This document shows positions 25,211 to 38,022 of a stretch of DNA of 64,000 bases, one piece after another (the stretch's first letter is position 1; each line of letters opens with the position of its first letter). The translations under genes were made by a program, and so were the position numbers. The notes beneath the pieces are model-generated. The model ran no database searches, was not told where the DNA came from, and worked only from the letters and a program-made list of their open reading frames with translations. Source of the stretch: Limnoperna fortunei (Eukaryota; Mollusca; Bivalvia; Mytilida; Modiolidae); the NCBI GenBank assembly GCA_944474755.1, contig OX104114.1, positions 48,921,070 through 48,985,069 on the forward strand, read 5' to 3'.

Positions 25211-26002
25211 CAACATCGTCGGAAACCAACGTCAGGTCGCGTTCTCGCTTTGCTACTATTGTTACCGACCGTGTGCACACTTGTAGATATTTTCTCGCTT
25301 TCTGAATATTCAATATCATATTTAGAATAGTCTCGAGCATCCAGACGCTTTAATTGCATTGTGCGTCAGGATTCATCTCTATACATGTATTTAACTGCTT
25401 ATCATTACGCCCAAAACTGGGCGAAAGTTTTTGATTGGATGACGTTTTTGTCTATAAAATTACTCCGTTTATACCAAGAAGTGTATGGAAAATTGTACCA
25501 AGGTTTACATTTGAATATTTTATCAAAAATTACTTTATCAATTAATTAAACAATTATTATTGTTATGCACAATCAAGAGAGAATCTTACTGCGACGTCAT
25601 TTTATAAGTAAAGACATGTTTTCCTGGTTTAAAAATAGGACCCTAAGAATAGATTGATTGTTTTGTCTACACCTATTGCTAGCAAAATTACAACATGATT
25701 GATTTGGGGGGGGGGGGGGATTTACGTCATACACCAACAACTTAATGCCCTTGGTCGGACGGATTTATAACCTGGTGATCCCAGACGCAATTATGGGTGA
25801 TCGAGACCAATTTTTGACTGGTCGCTTATACTTCCGGCGAAGCGTTTATTAAAATAGTTTTATCCAATAAACGTCGTTCCCATTGGCTAATTAAATTTAA
25901 TGAATATTCATGAAAACGAAAAAATATCTGCACGTGTGCCCACGGTCTTTCAGTGGTAGCAAAGCGAGAACCCGATCGGACCTTGGTTTCCGAAGATGTG
26001 CC
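25211..26002. mobile_element. TIR element inside a family-2 SINE (copy B)
   Basis: Counterpart of 2375-3166, with the same arms and a G-run at the matching place. Confidence 0.65.
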
Positions 26003-26366
26003 AACAATAATTCTAACTCTTTTTGCGAAATCTTCAAAAGAGGTCTTAATCGTGCAAGAAGCATGGGACTCTCCAAACACGTTACCGTTGCAGAACACGG
26101 TACCGTTGCAGAAAGTAAAAAGATTTAATTAATTTTTAATTATTTTTAATCGATTTTCATTTATTTAATGGCACACATTTTGCGTGTTACCATCGTCGCA
26201 AATATTTATTTTTTACTGTAATTGGATTTTTTTAAAGAATTCCACATTGAATGTACCATGTCTAAGATTTTTTCCTGTGGCTTTCGATGCAAATTGTTGA
26301 AAGTGACTATTTAATTGTTAATTTGATTAAATGTAGATTTGTAATATAGACTTAACAAATATATGT

Positions 26367-26636
26367 TTGTTTGTTTGTTTGTTTGAATGGTGTTTTAACG
26401 CCACTTTCAGCAATTTTTCAGCTATTTCATGGCGTCCAGTTTTTATTGGGGGAGGAAGCCGGAGTACCCGGAGAGAACCCCCGACCTGCGGTAGGAAAAC
26501 TGGCAATCCTTGTCAATTAAGATTGGAGTCGAGAACACCCTGCCTGCAAGTAGAATCGAACCCGCAATCTCAGTGTTGACAGACCACGTGATCAATAGTA
26601 AACGAACTACCTTGACCACTCGGCCACCGAGGCCCC
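26367..26636 (-). mobile_element. tRNA-derived SINE family 1 (copy B)
   Basis: Counterpart of 1741-2010, with the same 13-bp target-site duplication flanking it. Confidence 0.9.
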
Positions 26637-27108
26637 AACAAATATATGTAATTAGAAAGTAATAGTTTTATTCAATTCGATATGGGCAATTGAATAAATT
26701 TTACGATTTCTGAAAATAAAAGTTTTAAAATCAACATCCTTCCAAGTTAGGGGTTCTCACTCACAGCTTGAGCGGATGATTAGCCAGTACTGCTATAGAT
26801 AGATGTCACTGTTAGAACATGTCAAATCATAACAAATTCGATGTCTTATTCATACATTTCAAATAACAAAAAAAAAATAACTCAAACATTTATGTGCAGC
26901 TTGGTGGCTTTTTAGCACACAAGCAATTGCTGGAAATTCGAATCGTATATGCACCTTTTTTAAAACTAAAAATGTGCTCTTATAGCATATTCAATTTATA
27001 TTATAACTAGAAGCATTCACAGCAAATTCAGTGTCTTGTTAGTTTTCAGATAGAAAGGTAACTAAACTAATTTTATTTTCAGAAAAGTGGAAAGCAGACA
27101 CTAATCAT

Positions 27109-30100
27109 ATGGCTGATTACACTACAGTGGACTTCGAAGACGGGAATAATGAAGAAACGAGAACAGCTACACATTGTAGTGTAAGCCTACATTTTTGTCT
27201 ATCGCATTTAATGTAAACGTTTTCATTGCCGATCCCGAGATATAAAATTGATATAAATAAGAACAAATACAATATACCAAAAAAAAGACTTCAAATCTAG
27301 AAATTATATAGTTAAATTCCTGTATTGATGTTATATAGTTTTGTATCACTCGTTTCTGTCAAATACTTGTTTTATATACTATCTATTCTTATTATGTTTT
27401 TCAAATATGTAAGTTAAGCAAAATAAGAAATTCGATATAATACATGTAACAATAAGGAGTAATTCTTGTTATTCTTAGATTCTAACTATAAAACTGATCT
27501 ATAAGTCCAAAAGATATTTATTAGGAGAACTAGTTTACAAACAAATATATTGGGGCTTATCCCGTAACTAGGAATGGATAAACGATCAGAAAGGTTTGAT
27601 TTCTAAAGTCAAATTAGGTTATCCTATTCGATATAAAAATTAAGACTTAGTGTCGGCCAAAGTATGCTGTTTTGGGTCGGTCTTTGTCGAGCAGAGCTTG
27701 AACGTTGTCACTCTCTCCAAATGAGACCTCAGAGTTGACGTATTTATGTATCTGCTCGACGTGTGTTGTATAACCTTGTAAGGGTGTGGGAACACGAAGA
27801 GAAAGGTATGGGTCCTATTTTTATACCAAGACTGAACAATATAAAGCCGTAATTATTCTATTCTTCTTGTAGTTTTGGAAGAACCATAAAAAGATAGTGG
27901 TAAGAAATATTTTTATTAAGAATTTACCTTTTGGTATAATATCACGAGGGATTTCTTTATTGACACAAAATGGCTAAATTTGAAAAAAGTCGCCCAACAT
28001 ACCACTAAACAGGACAAATCCGTCGTATAAACATTTTTACGGAAGACAGAATAATTAACAGGTTTTATTTGCAGCTTATAGTGTAATTTGCAAATAGAGG
28101 TTCTGAAAAATTAAATATTTAATTCTATGCATGTTGCGTGTTTGATTGATCAATGTCAATCAACAATATTTCAGATCAAATTAACAGACAATAAATAAGT
28201 TTGTCATTCTACAAACGATGGACTTGCATGGACCGCTGATCAGAAAATTTGTAATAGCACAGTACAATGAGTGATTTTGCGCACACAGGATCTCGAATTT
28301 AGTGCCGCTATTCGAAACTGTTGTTATATTTTAAAAAATGCATATTCCAAAACAACCTTTGTTTTGCCTGCCTCGTCTAACAGAAATCGCTTAATGTTTA
28401 GAATCTGTGATTGACCTTATAAAAACTTTTCAGATTACATGTAGTGTGTTTGTGTTTGTGTTTGTTGCGCTTTCGGCCGGTCTTGGTTACTACTCATATA
28501 TCTACAAGAGTACAAGAAAAGAAAAGGGAGATAATGTAACAGCAGCACATGTCAGAACAGGTAATTAAGTCGCCAAAAACAATTTTTGCACCGTTTCTTC
28601 TTCTGTCCACCGAATTAGGGAAAACGCTTCAACCGATCAATTTAAAACTTGGTGAGGTTATAGAAAGGTCACTCTAAAGGGCGTAATCAACTTTTAAAGT
28701 TTTCTAGATGGCAGCAGTTTCAAAATGTCGGCAAAAACGTGTCAAATTTCAACATTGTATGTTTAAACGTAATTTGATTTTTGGCATTCCAACACATTAT
28801 TAATAGTTATTATTTTACTTTTTCTAGATCATGAACTTCTCTGACACATTTTCTTTTAGATGCCTTAATAAAATCAAATGAAACTTGGCATAGTTGTAGA
28901 TCATGATATTAAGGGGTGTAGTCAATAAAGAGTTTTGATAATGGCCGCAATGTCAAAATGAGCCGCCACTTTATTACACCCACTCTTTTTTCCCAAAGTC
29001 CGATTTCAAATACATTCGGTGTACAGCGGTAGATTTTAGTGTTTCGACATAAACGCTGCTTTGATGCATTTGTTCTATACACGCGTTTAAAAAAAACCCT
29101 GTAAAATTGATACTTTGGCCGATTTCAACAAATTTGATGTGTAGGAGATTTAAAAATCCTTCACGGAACGCTATTTTGGGCGACTTCTGTGTGAGCCTCT
29201 CAACACATTATTTTTAATTTCTTAAACCATTTTAAGAATTATTTTGTATGTACAACGCCCCTTGAGCCCGTTGAGGACTTTTTGTGGGTTCATGAGGAAG
29301 AGTTAAACCAATAAGTGTGTATAGAGTCATTTTACTGGGGGCTACATTTACATGTATTTAGTAATTGGTTTTTAATATATAAAACAACGTTATGACTGAA
29401 CCCTTGAGGTATACAAACGCTCTTTTTCAATTAATTTTTAATTTTACCAAACACTTCAACGAACAATATTATGCAGAAAAATTTTAAATTTATAATTTCA
29501 GAAGATATTTGTATTTACTACACGAAAGAAGGTTAGTTGTATGTAGTATAACTTTGTGTTAAAAGTATTAAACTAATTAAAGAAGAGCGAATATAAAGTA
29601 AGTTTGACAGGCTTTCTCGAATGTATAATGCCCATCTAAAGGGTGTAACCCAATATTATGGGTACGTAGCATTTAGACTAAAAGTAATTTGTATGCATAT
29701 ATATTCTGTTATAAATAATACTGATTCATAAGAAACTGTCCATTTTATAATCTATTTGAAACAGCAAGTTAGCTATTGAAAGTAATGAAATAAACGCTGC
29801 TCCAAATTTTGATGCCTTTTATTTGTAATGTATAAAATTTAAATATGCTGTATAAAGTTCAACGTTTCGACATATCAAGGATTTGTTCTCGCAACATGTT
29901 CCGTGGCTAACATTTTCAGTTATGTGAAAATTACTAAATTTGGTCATTATTTTTACATATTTTTATATGTACCTAAAGGTGCAAGAAATAAAATGAATCC
30001 GTTGCTTGAAATTCTTTAGACTGATATTGTATGGACAAACAAAACGTCCAAGAATAATTAATCATATTTTTATCATAGAAATTTTGGAAAAACTTAGAGA

Positions 30101-30129
30101 AGATCCGTTTGGTGACTACTGTAAACATG
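27109..30129 (+). CDS. Copy B of exons 1-4 of the type II membrane protein gene
   Basis: Exons at 27109-27180, 28434-28560, 29502-29531 and 30079-30129 have the same sequence, phases and splice sites as the C copy at 38023-41043. The contig ends at 31207, before exon 5, so this copy cannot encode a complete protein. As the flanks are near-identical to copy C, it is most likely a redundant assembly of the same gene. Confidence 0.65.
28600..29000. repeat. Diverged tandem repeat, ~234-bp spacing
   Basis: Two related stretches, at 28647 (AAACTTGGTGAGGTTATAGA) and 28881 (AAACTTGGCATAGTTGTAGA), each lead through AAGGG(C/T)GTA(A/G)TCAA to a TGTCAAAATG/TTTCAAAATG block. This looks like the core of a tandem-repeat element in the second intron. 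The same sequence recurs at +10914. Confidence 0.55.
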
Positions 30130-31207
30130 GTATGTATTGATTGTAATATCAACACTATCGTTTGAATATAAGTGATTATCAGTCTTGAGAAAAGTTACCA
30201 CAAAGTTTTAATTAGCCAGTAATGCTTTCTCTGGCTTTTGTTTGAAATTCTTCATTTGTATTTGTGTTTGAAAAAACATTACAAATACACACAATAAACG
30301 TTTTTAAAATTCAACCTCCAGCGTAAATAAATTGATACGCCTTATTAAGTGAACCCTTGTAAGAACATGGTTACAAACTCACATATTGGGCGCCAGTAAC
30401 GAAAATTACTGATGCAATTTATCTGTGTACACAAAGCTTATTTCTTTGACATATCCCATTCCCAATTGACACTTCTTGAAATATTGTTCATGTCCTGAAT
30501 ATAGATCAAATAATCATGTGGCGTTAAGCATAGCCCTTTTATAGGAATCCTGGTGAAGCATCACGCCACTGAAATAAATAAATTAATTAATTAATTAATA
30601 TACAAATATGGATGATCGGGAAGTTCACATGAAAGTTGAAGTCATCACGTTTGACGTGGTGTCAAGTAGTTTTCCGAAGTCTTCCTAGAAGTAAGACTAT
30701 AAGTAAGGGGCTGAACTAAATGTACTGATGATGTCTTTAATTTCAAGCTCGATAGGGTAGATTAAATGCAAATTAACCTAATTATTTAGAAAGGTACACA
30801 GTTTCCCCACCAGCTCCCACTCTCCTGACATGTCCCACATTTTATAACTAATTAACATAATAAACATTTTATAACTAATTAACATAATAAAATCTTATTT
30901 ACAATTAGCCATATAAATATTAATAATAACTTAATATTTACTATTATTAATTAACTACTATAATATTCGCTTAAATAGCAGTTAAACTGCCAATATGATA
31001 TATTTTTTTCTGAACCAGTCCAATACGGAATAAACTAGTCCAATATCGGTATTGGCCCGATTCGTCCTGTATTGGCCTAATTGCAACCTGTATTGGCCTG
31101 AGAGATTTGGACTAGTTAATTAATAAAGATATCATTACGTGATGATTTCTGTATTGGCACAGTTATTGATCCTTGGCCAGCTGTATTGTCCTTCGGCTGC
31201 GCCTCAG

Positions 31208-31407
31208 NNNNNNNNNNNNNNNNNNNNNNNNNNNNNNNNNNNNNNNNNNNNNNNNNNNNNNNNNNNNNNNNNNNNNNNNNNNNNNNNNNNNNNNNNNNNN
31301 NNNNNNNNNNNNNNNNNNNNNNNNNNNNNNNNNNNNNNNNNNNNNNNNNNNNNNNNNNNNNNNNNNNNNNNNNNNNNNNNNNNNNNNNNNNNNNNNNNNN
31401 NNNNNNN
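31208..31407. other. Assembly gap (200 N)
   Basis: Exactly 200 Ns. The sequences on its two sides overlap (the end of contig 2 repeats inside contig 3), so the true gap length is probably negative. Confidence 0.99.
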
Positions 31408-31731
31408 AGAGTATATAAAGCCTTATCCTCGGGAATTCTGCAATAATCCTTCGAAGTTAAAGTATTCTTCAAATAATCTATAATTCTGGATATATGAATC
31501 TAAGTAAGGAAACTTAAATCCGGTTATCCGCTTGACCGGTGTGGAAAAAATATTTCTCGTCACTAGTGAATTTGTTGATCTCAGCATTTGATTGGTTAAA
31601 AATAATAACGTCACAATAAGAACTCATGACGTCATAAACAAAACACCTTCAATTTACGTAAAATTGGGGTTGGGAGAGTTTGTACTTCGTTTCGCAAATT
31701 TACTACTTTTTAAAATTAGAGAAACAGAATC

Positions 31732-31905
31732 TTACATTAGTACTCTTGGATTATTGGATTTCTGCAATCTCGATAGTTAAATTATGGAATTTTAAATTTC
31801 CATAATTTAACTATCGAGATTGGAGAATCCAAGGCTCGGACTTAAAATTCCATAATTTAACTGTCGAGATTGGAGAAATCCGATAATCCACTCGTACCAA
31901 TGTAC
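31732..31905. repeat. Foldback element (copy C)
   Basis: Same element as 20818-20991, but the palindrome centre is flipped and reads GGAATTTTAAATTTCC. Confidence 0.75.
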
Positions 31906-34392
31906 GATCCTATATTTATTACACGGTTACCTTGAGATTAATCTTGTAGCTGCTGCCAGGGACGGATCTACAATTTCATTTTATGGTTCAGGAAAGAGCC
32001 ATGTTTTGAGACCAAGTTGAATACCTGAATATTGATTATCATCAAACTAATGATAAAAAATTTACCACACCTAACTTAGAGTGAGTTTTTTTTATGTATA
32101 TGATAATCTAACCGGCGAAATGTTAGATGAACAAATTGCGAAAGCTGTATGGAACTTAATAAAGTCATTCACAAGTATATAAACTCGTATGCCTTTGTCT
32201 AGAAAACTTTTAATATTGTGCAAAACAAAAATGTTGCGTATTGGAACGCCTATTGTATATATCTATATTTTAGATCCCCCAAACATGGATTTTTACTAGT
32301 GTCCGAACTTAGTAAACTCATGATGTACTGCAATAACAAATACTAAATTATTAAACAGTTTTATAATAATAAGAGATTTTTTCTCTAAAGTGACTCGGTT
32401 CTTGATTCCTTACGATTCAAGGTCAAAATCTAACATCTAACAATATCTAGCGTTATTTTCTCCTTTGCACGCATTTATCACATGATTCACTCCAATTTGT
32501 TGAAGAACATTTGACATTTCTGCCTGTGAGTCTGCCATTTTGAATTCCCATTTAAACCACCTCATGATAAAATAGACAAAAGTAAACATAAAGAATTACA
32601 TAGAAGAAATATATGGCATAGCATACAATGACGAAATATATGCATATATAATGTTAATGTGTATGTATATAACATCAAAGTATTTGCACATAATATAAAA
32701 GTATATGAATAATATGAAAGTATAAGTATATAATATCAAAGTCTATGCAAATAATATGAAGGAATAAGCATATAATGAAAACATGGACACCATATTAAAG
32801 ACAGGAACGGCGTTCCATAAATCATGTTTTTACAGAAAATGTCTCAACTGATACAGGATAATATAACTACACATACATGTTGTGGTACACCAAAATATAT
32901 ACCAAATTATTAAAATTCATTGTATGATACATAACAAATTTTCCAAACAGCACCTGGTGCATTCATAACAAGGTCAAGTCGCCCACTCAAAACTGTACTG
33001 AATTTAAAAATAGATCGGGAAAATCCAATAGATAAAACATTCATATTTTCCGGAAATTCTCATATTGCACAGTAGCTTTCTTGACAGTAGCAGGTAAGAC
33101 ATTTTAGATAAGTCATATACACAATATAGTTGAGTCTACAAATTAATATGGTTTCTGTGTACGTTTTACTGGCAAATGTAATAAATGAGGTAATAATTGC
33201 ACTGAATAACACGCGAAAAATATATGACCTAGTTTTTTACATGGTACATATATAACGCATAATATATATATATATATATATACAGCTTTTAAATGTTAAC
33301 ATAACTGTATAGCTGGTACTTTTTCACTGGGCACAAGTTTGCTACAGTTATCATGTGGCCAGTAAACTTAACACTGGGCGGCAACAGATTGTGTCCCTGA
33401 CAACAGTGGCATCACAATATCACAATGCACTGAATTGTCTAGACTACTTGTAAATTGAATCCTATCCCCCCCCCAAACCCCCCCCCCAAAAAAAAAATCA
33501 GGGTGCGGCCCCGGTCCTAGGCGCGGGGTCAAATTAGGTGCAATTGGACCAAAAGCCGACCCTGATTCTAGGGATATTAAACATGAAGCTAAAATAATGA
33601 AATAAGCGTTTGCAGATCACCACGTGTGTTTATTATAAAACCATCTTTAAAAGACGATAAATTAAGGGTTGTTAAAAAAAAGGCCTTTTGTGTCGATGCA
33701 AATTTATAAATTTCACCGACAACCCTTGCCCTTGGTCGGACGAAAGTAAAATTTTTAGCAAGTGCGTATTATTATATAAATACATATATTTCCAGTTAGA
33801 AAGTTAAAAATAGAAACAGGAAAAACATGGTAAATCCCGCTTTTCGCTTTCTGTAAAACGTTATAAAACGTTTACTGTCTTTACTGAGCGCTTTTAACAA
33901 AAAATTTAAAATCGAGACAACTCGCAGCGGGCAGCGAAGAGCGGCGAGCTCTACGGCAATTATGTGTCATGTTATCAAAATGAAATCATGTGATCAAAAT
34001 CTGCTTAATGCTGATGATTTTTTTTTCGTCCGGAAGTTGATATCGTCAAAAACTGGAACAAAGTGATAATAAAGGATTATATTGTCTGTGCTCGCATTTT
34101 GGCAAGGCCTACTCCATATTAGATATTCTTTTAGATTATATGGAAAATGTGTAATCTTACATTTTAAAAATTTATTTGTATAAATTCGTTATTCCGTTTA
34201 AAATTCGAATTTAAAACTTAATTAATAGGTGCTTACAGGTTCACAATACCTGACTATCTTCAGGATGAGAATTAAGATATTGTTATGGAGGAGGGCTAGG
34301 AAAGGTCAATATTGAATGCATGGGGTTGTACATGATGTTTTGCGTATTTGCTACAACTGCGACTTCAGGACAAAAACTGATGATCAGTTGTA

Positions 34393-34761
34393 TTGATTGA
34401 TTGATTGATTGATTGGATGTTTGTTTTACGTCCAGCGAGCAGTATTTCAGCTATATTCAGGACGGAAACAAGTAAACAAACAATAAATCAATAGAAAAAA
34501 TGGGTTGGATGGGACACAGGGAACAAAATTTGGACTGCCATGGGAAAAGGACGGAGTATTGGGTAGGGGAGGATAATTTAGCCTTTTGCAGCGGCTACAA
34601 TGATACTACTCTTTTTCGAAAACTACAAAAGTGGTCTTTATCGTGCAATGATCCTGGCACTCTCCATACACGTTTCCCATTATGGTCCGTGGCCTGGCTT
34701 TCCGTATTATGACCTGACAACCCTCCGACGAGGGGGTCTCCCATATCCGCCACCCGGGGAC
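34393..34761 (-). mobile_element. SINE-like repeat family 2 (copy C)
   Basis: Counterpart of 23479-23847. Confidence 0.7.
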
Positions 34762-36124
34762 GCGCTGGGCTGATCTGTGGGTCGAGCACTGGGAACCATC
34801 CCAGTATGGTCCCAGTACTCAACAGTATTTAGACTATATATCGTTCCTAAAAAGAAGTTTAAGGTGGAAATTCGAAATTAAGTACTTTTCTCTACGGGTT
34901 TGCAGAAAATTTACTCTAAAAATTGCACGTTCAACCGTTTATAGCTGGATATAAATAAGGTCATGAGCAAACAAATCTGTCTTTATCAGGCGAAAATATG
35001 GCCACCCTAAAAATTGTTATATTTTTATTTTTGATCTAAAACGACACGGCCAAACAGACTGTAAATTTTATTTTATTAATTAAGCAACTACCTATTATTA
35101 TGGTAAATATTCATGTGCATTGTAGTTATCCTCACATGACCATTACGGAGAATCAGGGCTTTATTACAGGGCCATTATGACAAGAGAGGCATTATGAAAA
35201 ATCAAGATGCCAAACATGTTTTTTAGAATCTTTCGCCTAAGACCTGACAAATATTTATCAATTAATGATGGACTTAACAGTAAACATTAAAATATACTCA
35301 GGTAAACAGAAATTGGAAAAGTTCACAGGAATAAACTTAAAATTTAATATTGTATTTGATTTAATGTTGATTCGTTTTATAACAGTTTACAGATAATTTT
35401 TAAATGTGTCTTGATTTTTCTTACAAATGACAAACATGAAAAATCAATACTTTTCTTGAACAAATACAAAAATTGCATAATTCATCTGCTTTGACTGTTG
35501 TGCACCTGTTCACTTGCACTGGAAAAATGACGAAAAACATTCTTGGATGATAATAAAAGTAAATGGGTGTTTTCATAATGGCCCCGTTATATGTCCGTTT
35601 CATTGGGACATTACAGACATCCTCTGACATTATTTATTACACTTTGAACATATATCGGGGCCATTAGGAAACAACAATTTCCTAATAAAATAATTTTAAT
35701 GTATGTGATATCCTTCACGAATTTCGATTGTGTTGCTTTATGTCTGCCACAGGAAATGCGTATTTCTGATTGGTTAATTTTTCTTTTCCTAAACTTCTCA
35801 GTTATAGAATTTTACATAGTTTGATTTAAGTATAGAAGGCACTTTAACAAGATTTTAAAATGTGTACTGATCGGACTTGAAATTAAAATATCATACATAA
35901 GGAATTTGTATTTTATTTTTTCATACCGTCAGATTAATTGATTTGATTTAACGTTTGATTAACGTTCAACGGTCAACATTTCAGCCATATTAAACAAGAC
36001 TAGAATAGTCAGTTAACAATTTATTAACCAAAAAAGAGGGATGGACCAACCTGAAGAAAATGTTGACTGCCATTGGAAAAATACGAAGTAGGGTAATGAC
36101 GTATAATTTAGCTTTTTGTAGCAA

Positions 36125-36916
36125 CAACATCGTCGGAAACCAACGTCAGGTCGCGTTCTCGCTTTGCTACTATTGTTACCGACCGTGTGCACACTTGTAG
36201 ATATTTTCTCGCTTTCTGAATATTCAATATCATATTTAGAATAGTCTCGAGCATCCAGACGCTTTAATTGCATTGTGCGTCAGGATTCATCTCTATACAT
36301 GTATTTAACTGCTTATCATTACGCCCAAAACTGGGCGAAAGTTTTTGATTGGATGACGTTTTTGTCTATAAAATTACTCCGTTTATACCAAGAAGTGTAT
36401 GGAAAATTGTACCAAGGTTTACATTTGAATATTTTATCAAAAATTACTTTATCAATTAATTAAACAATTATTATTGTTATGCACAATCAAGAGAGAATCT
36501 TACTGCGACGTCATTTTATAAGTAAAGACATGTTTTCCTGGTTTAAAAATAGGACCCTAAGAATAGATTGATTGTTTTGTCTACACCTATTGCTAGCAAA
36601 ATTACAACATGATTGATTTGGGGGGGGGGGGGGATTTACGTCATACACCAACAACTTAATGCCCTTGGTCGGACGGATTTATAACCTGGTGATCCCAGAC
36701 GCAATTATGGGTGATCGAGACCAATTTTTGACTGGTCGCTTATACTTCCGGCGAAGCGTTTATTAAAATAGTTTTATCCAATAAACGTCGTTCCCATTGG
36801 CTAATTAAATTTAATGAATATTCATGAAAACGAAAAAATATCTGCACGTGTGCCCACGGTCTTTCAGTGGTAGCAAAGCGAGAACCCGATCGGACCTTGG
36901 TTTCCGAAGATGTGCC
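36125..36916. mobile_element. TIR element inside a family-2 SINE (copy C)
   Basis: Counterpart of 25211-26002. Confidence 0.65.
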
Positions 36917-37280
36917 AACAATAATTCTAACTCTTTTTGCGAAATCTTCAAAAGAGGTCTTAATCGTGCAAGAAGCATGGGACTCTCCAAACACGTTACC
37001 GTTGCAGAACACGGTACCGTTGCAGAAAGTAAAAAGATTTAATTAATTTTTAATTATTTTTAATCGATTTTCATTTATTTAATGGCACACATTTTGCGTG
37101 TTACCATCGTCGCAAATATTTATTTTTTACTGTAATTGGATTTTTTTAAAGAATTCCACATTGAATGTACCATGTCTAAGATTTTTTCCTGTGGCTTTCG
37201 ATGCAAATTGTTGAAAGTGACTATTTAATTGTTAATTTGATTAAATGTAGATTTGTAATATAGACTTAACAAATATATGT

Positions 37281-37550
37281 TTGTTTGTTTGTTTGTTTGA
37301 ATGGTGTTTTAACGCCACTTTCAGCAATTTTTCAGCTATTTCATGGCGTCCAGTTTTTATTGGGGGAGGAAGCCGGAGTACCCGGAGAGAACCCCCGACC
37401 TGCGGTAGGAAAACTGGCAATCCTTGTCAATTAAGATTGGAGTCGAGAACACCCTGCCTGCAAGTAGAATCGAACCCGCAATCTCAGTGTTGACAGACCA
37501 CGTGATCAATAGTAAACGAACTACCTTGACCACTCGGCCACCGAGGCCCC
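37281..37550 (-). mobile_element. tRNA-derived SINE family 1 (copy C)
   Basis: Counterpart of 26367-26636. It lies about 470 bp upstream of the start codon of the gene at 38023. Confidence 0.9.
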
Positions 37551-38022
37551 AACAAATATATGTAATTAGAAAGTAATAGTTTTATTCAATTCGATATGGG
37601 CAATTGAATAAATTTTACGATTTCTGAAAATAAAAGTTTTAAAATCAACATCCTTCCAAGTTAGGGGTTCTCACTCACAGCTTGAGCGGATGATTAGCCA
37701 GTACTGCTATAGATAGATGTCACTGTTAGAACATGTCAAATCATAACAAATTCGATGTCTTATTCATACATTTCAAATAACAAAAAAAAAATAACTCAAA
37801 CATTTATGTGCAGCTTGGTGGCTTTTTAGCACACAAGCAATTGCTGGAAATTCGAATCGTATATGCACCTTTTTTAAAACTAAAAATGTGCTCTTATAGC
37901 ATATTCAATTTATATTATAACTAGAAGCATTCACAGCAAATTCAGTGTCTTGTTAGTTTTCAGATAGAAAGGTAACTAAACTAATTTTATTTTCAGAAAA
38001 GTGGAAAGCAGACACTAATCAT

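Larger units (their letters stand above)
20320..31207 (+). repeat. Copy B of the triplicated segment (end of contig 2)
   Basis: It matches copy A in reverse complement (20320-28376) and copy C in direct orientation at offset +10914 (20494-31207 to 31408-42121). Differences from C seen by eye: a missing base near 21151, a TA run longer by 2, one A fewer near 22988, G versus T near 25056, and an inverted palindrome centre near 20875. Confidence 0.95.
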
